This document shows, in pieces, positions 63,441 to 64,000 of a DNA stretch of 64,000 bases. The notes beneath the pieces were generated by a model. That model was not told where the DNA came from and made no database searches. It saw only the letters and a program-made list of their open reading frames with translations. Each line of letters begins with the position of its first letter. Positions within the stretch are counted from its first letter, which is position 1. The stretch covers positions 5,956,501 through 6,020,500 of the forward strand of contig NZ_CP120683.1 in assembly GCF_030506325.1 (NCBI RefSeq), read 5' to 3'. The DNA is from Tunicatimonas pelagia (lineage in GTDB: Bacteria > Bacteroidota > Bacteroidia > Cytophagales > Cyclobacteriaceae). Position numbers and translations under genes: made by a program.

Positions 63441-64000
63441 ATGCTAATATTAAGGCGATATTATATTTTACTGCTCTTCACATTCTTATCTATTTATAGT
63501 TCTCAATTAGCTAATGCACAGACTACCCTGAATTGGGCACAACATTATAACGGGAGCAGCGGTGGCATAGGAAAAAACGGTACCAATTCCGTAGAAGTAG
63601 ACCGAAAGGGAAACGTAGCCATTTGTGGTTATTTCAAGAATCAGATTACGATTAACGGACAGAGCTACGAGGCTACTGATTTTGGTTCTTTTATCGTAAA
63701 ATTTGATCCTGTAGGGCAACTTTTGTGGTCTAAAACCTTGGACGCTCAACTGGTCACGTACGCTAGTCGCTTGTTTTACGATAGCCAGGATAACCTATAC
63801 TTTACCGGACAATTAAAAAGTGGATCAATTGACTTTAGCGAAGGCGCAAGTGCAGAGAGTCACTCAACGTTGTCCGGCACAAACATTTTTTTTATTAGCA
63901 AATTTAACCAGGACGGAGCTTTTCAATGGGTTAAGGTGGTGCCGGGGGTAGCTACTTTAAGCCACGACTACTTCTATATCAACGAAGGTGGTAGCTTGTA
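63441..64000 (+). CDS. Secreted SBBP/propeller-type protein, 3'-truncated by the window
   Basis: An ATG at 63441 opens a frame that runs without a stop to the end of the window (about 186 codons). A signal peptide (MLILRRYYILLLFTFL then SIYSSQLANAQ) is followed by repeated blades of the type GNVAICGYFKNQITI, GSFIVKFDPVGQLLWSKTL, NLYFTGQLKSGSIDF and FFISKFNQDGAFQWVKVV. These match SBBP-like beta-propeller repeats. The protein is probably large and surface-bound and may end in a type IX sorting domain outside the window. Confidence 0.87.
   Translation, partial: MLILRRYYILLLFTFLSIYSSQLANAQTTLNWAQHYNGSSGGIGKNGTNSVEVDRKGNVAICGYFKNQITINGQSYEATDFGSFIVKFDPVGQLLWSKTLDAQLVTYASRLFYDSQDNLYFTGQLKSGSIDFSEGASAESHSTLSGTNIFFISKFNQDGAFQWVKVVPGVATLSHDYFYINEGGSL

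Overview
The window reads as a chromosomal stretch of a marine, free-living member of the Bacteroidota, most likely of the Cytophagales. The grounds are a SusC/SusD outer-membrane pair, several sulfatases and polysaccharide-lyase-like enzymes, a propeller-type sensor kinase, a GldA/F/G-type ABC exporter, lipoprotein signals ending in Cys, and promoters of the Bacteroidota type (TTTG, 19 bases, TAnnTTTG) in front of the SRP RNA and an Mpl-like gene. No tRNA, rRNA, CRISPR array, phage or intact insertion sequence was seen.

1-17.4 kb is a polysaccharide-utilisation locus. A 5'-truncated propeller sensor kinase (+) is followed, all on the - strand, by an NTF2-like protein, a DUF5060 glycosidase-like lipoprotein, a heparinase II/III-type lyase, SusD, SusC, a 3-hydroxyisobutyrate-dehydrogenase-like oxidoreductase, a sulfatase with C-terminal HEAT-like repeats, and a Tat-exported TIM-barrel isomerase. 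Together these suggest binding, desulfation, cleavage and oxidation/isomerisation of a sulfated, uronate-containing glycan. 17.5-29.4 kb holds an orphan histidine kinase, a secreted subtilase with a large insertion, a giant FG-GAP/UnbV protein, a Sde182-like nucleoside-hydrolase-fold protein, an atypical NRAMP-like transporter with no ordinary start codon, and a DUF4301 protein.

29.6-36.7 kb carries a lipid acyltransferase-desaturase pair, a STAS-like protein, a beta-lactamase-fold hydrolase, a GNAT enzyme, an FG-GAP protein and an AT-rich PD-(D/E)XK-like protein of unknown role. 36.7-41 kb is a gldA-gldF-gldG-DUF4340 operon. 41-46.8 kb holds a DUF3500 protein, an NtrY-like kinase preceded by a nine-copy octamer array, a TIM-barrel protein, a PhnZ-like HD oxygenase candidate, a SnoaL-like protein and an AraC-type regulator. 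47-49 kb contains a DUF2442 gene beside a decayed DUF4160 gene and a double-thioredoxin-fold lipoprotein.

49-64 kb is mostly housekeeping: Hsp20, a CbpA-like DnaJ protein, a second sulfatase, the SRP RNA, a small protein coupled to an FtsE-like ATPase, Ppx/GppA-HD, a zinc metallopeptidase, an Mpl-like ligase, a DEDDh exonuclease, a trehalose-6-phosphate synthase/phosphatase fusion, a RecD-like helicase and the start of a secreted propeller protein that leaves the window. Intergenic spacers, especially from 52 to 62 kb, are filled with several families of short dispersed repeats; they are the least explained structure in the window.
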